From: Erythrobacter sp.
Lineage (GTDB): Bacteria > Pseudomonadota > Alphaproteobacteria > Sphingomonadales > Sphingomonadaceae
Assembly (NCBI GenBank): GCA_025698865.1
Contig: JAILWQ010000005.1
Span: 129,445 to 193,444, forward strand
Direction of reading: 5' to 3'
DNA: 64,000 nucleotides
The position numbers and the translations under genes are program-made. Each line of letters starts with the position of its first letter. The stretch's first letter is position 1. This document shows positions 60,886 to 64,000 of this stretch, piece by piece. Below the pieces are notes generated by a model, which did no database searches, was not told where the DNA came from, and worked only from the letters and a program-made list of their open reading frames with translations.

Positions 60886-62055
60886 ATGCCCGACCTCAGC
60901 AAGATTGGTGTGCGCGACAAGCTCAAGCCGCGAGCGGACAAAGAGCCGCACTGGCAGCGGCTCCAGGCGGGTTGGTATGTCGGATACCGGCCTTCGCAAC
61001 GAGGAGGGAAGGGCGCGTGGTTCGCTCGTGTTTACGATGAGGACGCACGAAAATATCGACGGAAGAACCTCGGCGCTTATGGAGCTGTCTTTGGCCATGA
61101 GGTCTTTTCGAAGGCGAGAAAGGATGCCGAGACGTTTGCGGAACTGGTCGAGGCCGGAGGACTGCGATCTGAAAAACTGGAGACGGTTGCAGACGCATGC
61201 AGGGCTTATCTTGAGGAGAAGCCGGGTTCAATTGCCGAGGGCGTCTTTCGCCGACACGTCTATGATGACGCTATTGCTAGGGTTAGATTGGACAAGCTGC
61301 GAAAGCACCATCTGCAAGCATGGCGGAAGAGGCTGGAGAAGGCACCGGCACTGATTAGCCGGAGTAAGCTTGGTGAACCGCGCTTCAAGGAGCGAGCTGC
61401 GCCCACCGTCAACCGTGACATGGTTCCACTTCGCGCGGCCCTTCGACGTGTGTTGTCCGCGGGATCTCCAAACACCGCAGCTGCATGGCAGGAGGCTTTG
61501 AAGCCTATCAAAGGCGCCGACAGGCGTCGTGAAGTCTATCTGGATCGCTCGGAACGTAAGAAGCTGCTGGCGGGACTTGCGGAGGACATTGAGCCCTTTG
61601 TCCGCGGTCTTTGTTTTTTGCCTCTGCGTCCTGGCGCCCTGGCAGCGACGAAAGTCAGCGATTTCGACCTCAGGACCAGAACTCTCACAATCGGCAGTGA
61701 CAAGAACGGAGTTCCGCGACAGATTGGGGTCCCTGAAAGCATCTCGGATTTCCTCGCCGGGCAATGCCAGGGAAGGTCGGTCGGCGATCCGATGTTCACG
61801 CGTGCCGACGGGTCCCCGTGGTCGAAAGACAAGTGGAAGGGGCCGATCAAGAGCGCAGTAATCGCTTCGGGTCTTCCATCGGCAACATCGGCATACACTT
61901 TGCGCCATAGCGTCATCACCGACTTGATACGTGCGGGCTTGCCGATCCTCACTGTTGCGCAGCTTTCGGATACGAGCGTTGCCATGATCGAAAAGCATTG
62001 CGGGCATTTGGTGCGCAACGATGCGGAATACGCGCTGGACCAGTTGGTGCTGTGA
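60886..62055 (+). CDS. Tyrosine integrase with catalytic Tyr replaced by Cys
   Basis: A 389-residue phage-type integrase. An N-terminal domain DNA-binding region with WYVGYRPSQRGGKGAWFARVYDED and a core-binding domain lead to a catalytic part with Arg in PLRPGALAATKV, Lys near SDKNGVPR, and H-x-x-x YTLRHSVITDLI. In this subfamily the nucleophile lies in the motif EKHYGHL; here it reads EKHCGHL, with Cys at residue 372 (codon TGC 61999-62001). A single TAC-to-TGC change explains it. The protein is otherwise full length but is probably unable to cleave DNA. Confidence 0.85.
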   Translation: MPDLSKIGVRDKLKPRADKEPHWQRLQAGWYVGYRPSQRGGKGAWFARVYDEDARKYRRKNLGAYGAVFGHEVFSKARKDAETFAELVEAGGLRSEKLETVADACRAYLEEKPGSIAEGVFRRHVYDDAIARVRLDKLRKHHLQAWRKRLEKAPALISRSKLGEPRFKERAAPTVNRDMVPLRAALRRVLSAGSPNTAAAWQEALKPIKGADRRREVYLDRSERKKLLAGLAEDIEPFVRGLCFLPLRPGALAATKVSDFDLRTRTLTIGSDKNGVPRQIGVPESISDFLAGQCQGRSVGDPMFTRADGSPWSKDKWKGPIKSAVIASGLPSATSAYTLRHSVITDLIRAGLPILTVAQLSDTSVAMIEKHCGHLVRNDAEYALDQLVL

Positions 62056-62120
62056 GGCTTTGTGTCCGAGAGCGTCTACTGGCAGCTTAGGCCTTCGCGC
62101 CGAACCAACCTTCTCGCGAT

Positions 62121-62321
62121 TTAGGCTGAGTGAGCCCGGTACGCGGGCGGGTTGGCGATCCAGCGATTGATCTCGGCTTCGCTCCAGCCGGCCCCGTGGA
62201 CGCTGATCGGTATCTGGCGCGGAAAGGTCCCTTCGGCGATCTTGCGATAGACGGTCGAACGCGAAAGACCGGTGCGGTGAAGGACGGTCTTTAGGCGGAT
62301 GATACGGTCTTGTTCGGGCAT
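62121..62321 (-). CDS. AlpA family regulator
   Basis: A 66-residue MerR/AlpA-type DNA-binding protein: RLKTVLHRTGLSRSTVYRKI forms the helix-turn-helix, followed by FPRQIPIS and GWSEAEINRWI. AlpA proteins activate excision or integrase-related genes of satellites and islands. It is convergent with the integrase, 65 bp apart. Confidence 0.9.
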   Translation of the reverse strand: MPEQDRIIRLKTVLHRTGLSRSTVYRKIAEGTFPRQIPISVHGAGWSEAEINRWIANPPAYRAHSA

Positions 62322-63090
62322 GTTCGTAGTTTCACTCCTGCATAGGCGATGACCCTCCCTGCAACGTGATTGGAACGTTTGCGCTTTGGGGGGAAGCGTC
62401 GCTTAGAGTGCAGCGCATTGCAGCGCAGAAAAGGCGACACGCGGCAGATGTATGGCGAGCGCCATCACGCCGTCGCTAGTTTGCTGCAGAGACTGCTGGC
62501 GCTAGTCGGCTTTTTGGCGAATGGGAGCCGGGCTGCCCTTCCGGGCGACCTGCTCTGTCCGCTGCGCGGACCGGGCCTGTAGTCCCGTCCCTTACGGGCG
62601 ACGATCAGGAGCAGCGGGAAGTTGAGCGGGAGTTTTTGAAGGACGCGCTCGGTCCCGCGCATTCTGCGCTCCTGCGGGCGCGGCGTCTTTGTGCTGACCC
62701 GCAGGCGCTCTCGCCTCTCTTCTTGCCGGGCAAGCGCCGGTTGCGCGCTCGCTTGCACCAGCTGCGCTGCATCTGCGATGCAACAGCCTTGCCGCGCACT
62801 CGGCTCACCGACACGTCGCCCGTCTGCAGCGCGCCGTGCGAGGGCGCCGTCCCTTCGAGCCGCTGACGCGGCTTCGGGTGGCGCCTGACGGCGCAGTCTT
62901 TTCGTTCAGGGAACGCCAAGGGCTTTGCCCTCTCGTTCCCAAACCGGAAGCAGACACCCCCGTGTGGCGGGCTTCGCCCACTGGCCCGCGCCAGGGTATC
63001 GGTTGCGGTCTTCCCTCCCCCTCCCATCCTTGCCGGAAGGCATAGCCGCATGCTGCAGGCAGTGTGGCTTTCAGCCGGAGGAAGAGGGAC
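62322..63090. other. Non-coding, hairpin-rich stretch of the second island
   Basis: No convincing gene lies here on either strand; open frames are Arg/Ala-rich shadows. There are clear hairpins: GCGCC-TGAC-GGCGC at 62881-62894 followed by AGTCTTTT, which looks like an intrinsic terminator, and a two-part stem at 62909-62940 (outer GGGAACG/CGTTCCC, inner AAGGGC/GCCCT with a TTT loop). Further CCCTTCCGGG-type small stems occur at 62530-62620. It may be a leader or control region of the island or the remains of genes. Confidence 0.5.
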
Positions 63091-63279
63091 ATGAGCAATT
63101 TGTTGTAGCTGTATCGGGCGAGCGGGGCGGAGACGCGCGACGATTGCTTGCGTTTGTTAGCACATGAGAATGGCTTGCCGCTGGAATGTGTGCGCGGCAT
63201 CGCAGACCGGCTTGGCGAGCGCGAGGATTTTGGGATGCTGGTAGTGATTTGCGAGGAGCGCGAGGCGCGAGCGCGATAG
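63091..63279 (+). pseudogene. Small ORF interrupted by an amber codon
   Basis: GGAGGAAGAGG precedes ATG 63091. The frame reads MSNLL, then TAG at 63106-63108, then 56 clean codons (LYRASGAETRDDCLRLLAHE through to EEREARAR) to TAG 63277. The part after the amber looks like a genuine helical protein with an acidic/Cys content, in the same frame as the ATG and its RBS. One base change (TTG to TAG) would explain it. A downstream non-ATG start or amber readthrough is possible. Confidence 0.55.
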
Positions 63280-63369
63280 CTGTTCGTCCGCTTCTCGCGG
63301 CAATCTTGGCGATTGCGAATGGCCGATTAGGGGTGGGAAGCGGTCGTTGCGCCACCCGAGGCGATTGGC

Positions 63370-63693
63370 TCAACGTAATTGAGCTAAATCTCCGGCACGA
63401 ATGAGGGCTTCACCGTGATACAATGCAAAGAAGCCCGCTAAGGTGAAGGAAACTAGCGCGATCGATGTAAGTCTATCCCACCAAACGCTTTCCGCTGGTG
63501 TGACCCATTCCGCTTTAGAGCGACGAAAAACACCCGCTACGATCATCCAGAGCACCCAATTGGCAGCAATGAACGGAAAGAGCGGCGCGCGCGGATTGAC
63601 AAGAGGAACTAGCGCCAAGGTAGCAGATGCAGTCAAGCAAAGCCCGACAGCTACTGCGAAATTCCGAAATGTGATGATCCGCGCCAAGCTCAC
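63370..63693 (-). CDS. Small membrane protein
   Basis: A 107-residue protein with three predicted transmembrane helices (about 8-25, 36-54, 73-93) and WVTPAESVWWDRL between the second and third. The start is GTG 63693 (VSLARIITF) with AAGGAG 8 nt ahead, or TTG one codon upstream. No family is recognised. Confidence 0.6.
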   Translation of the reverse strand: MSLARIITFRNFAVAVGLCLTASATLALVPLVNPRAPLFPFIAANWVLWMIVAGVFRRSKAEWVTPAESVWWDRLTSIALVSFTLAGFFALYHGEALIRAGDLAQLR

Positions 63694-63874
63694 CAATCCT
63701 TCTCCTTCCGAGTAACTTTAGCTACTCAAGTTATGTCCGCAATGGGGTCGTTTGCTGAATTTCCGCTTCTGGCCAAAGCAGGCGCGAAGCTGCCAGTCCG
63801 CTATGGGGCAAATTCGCCGAAGGATGGAGCGGCTGAAATTGGGGTGGAAGACGGACGTTGCGGCAACATGCGTT

Positions 63875-64000
63875 CTAGGCTTCGTGGACAAAGGGTATCC
63901 AGAGCTTGATTGAAGCGAGAGCGACGAAGCCGAGATAGGATTCCTTGGTTTTGTCGTAGCGGGTGGCGACCCTGCGCCAGTTCTTCAGTTTGTTGAACAG
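63875..64000 (-). CDS. C-terminal end of an IS transposase (partial)
   Basis: The minus strand encodes LFNKLKNWRRVATRYDKT and continues through a SYLGFVALASIKLWIP segment to a stop at 63875. This is the typical DDE transposase tail of IS5-family elements (pattern LKNWRRVATRYDK). It runs off the right edge, so only 41 residues are seen. The IS end lies between about 63700 and 63874; its terminal repeat was not identified. Confidence 0.85.
   Translation of the reverse strand: MFNKLKNWRRVATRYDKTKESYLGFVALASIKLWIPFVHEA

Larger units (their letters stand above)
60699..64000. mobile_element. Edge of a second, decaying integrative element (extends past the window)
   Basis: Starting at a tRNA-like fragment, the region has an integrase gene, an AlpA regulator gene, 770 bp of non-coding hairpin-rich DNA, a broken small ORF, a membrane protein and the end of an insertion sequence. 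Base composition drops and coding density falls compared with the rest of the window. Its other boundary is not visible. Confidence 0.7.

Noticed and set aside
1..64000. CRISPR arrays
   Set aside because: No regularly spaced direct repeats were seen; repeats present are att sites, hairpins and REP-like palindromes.

Overview
The window is a GC-rich alphaproteobacterial chromosome segment. It is most like a sphingomonad of the Erythrobacter type, judged by a split B12-dependent methionine synthase, an ArsR-methyltransferase fusion in front of metF, a compact cob/btu locus behind a cobalamin riboswitch, and long chains of genes with stop and start codons overlapping. The assignment rests on gene content and style; no species is proposed.

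Layout. 1-2402: end of an unknown gene, rlmE, a Ppx/GppA phosphatase and tRNA-Gln(CTG). 2387-13289: a 10.9-kb integrated element bounded by 16-bp direct repeats, the left one being the 3' end of tRNA-Gln. It has an integrase, a RepA-type helicase, an HNH nuclease, large terminase, HK97 major capsid, prohead protease and portal, but no recognisable tail, lysis or repressor genes. This is the layout of a capsid-forming phage satellite (cf-PICI-like) rather than a complete prophage. 13366-25232: late B12 synthesis, nucleotide-loop assembly and B12 uptake, with a cobalamin riboswitch ahead of btuB. 25433-27796: small conserved genes, including a YqcI/YcgG (GntA-like) plus DUF1989 pair. 27793-33714: four glycosyltransferases, one a sucrose-phosphate synthase fused to a phosphatase domain, with a Crp/Fnr regulator. 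33829-39533: a one-carbon operon (ArsR-methyltransferase regulator, metF, split metH) behind a perfect palindromic operator. 39590-44405: a tandem glycine riboswitch and gcvT-gcvH-gcvPA-gcvPB. 44417-47299: a polysaccharide flippase, a nucleotidyltransferase and an Nmad3 protein. 47280-53770: a valine catabolic cluster with two small lipoprotein genes inside it. 53841-60572: a DUF819 membrane protein, tRNA-Gly(CCC), and a LysR gene divergent from an EmrA-EmrB-outer-membrane-lipoprotein efflux operon. 60699-64000: the edge of a second, decaying island: a tRNA-Val-like 3' fragment, an integrase whose nucleophilic Tyr is Cys, an AlpA regulator, hairpin-rich non-coding DNA, an amber-interrupted ORF and the end of an IS transposase.

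How the genes work together. B12 made or salvaged by the cob/btu locus is the cofactor of the split MetH. MetF supplies its methyl donor, and the glycine cleavage system feeds one-carbon units into the same folate pool under glycine control. The valine cluster converts isobutyryl-CoA towards propionyl-CoA, a possible further link to B12 if a methylmalonyl-CoA mutase exists elsewhere. The most novel part of the window is the tail-less capsid satellite between tRNA-Gln and cobT.
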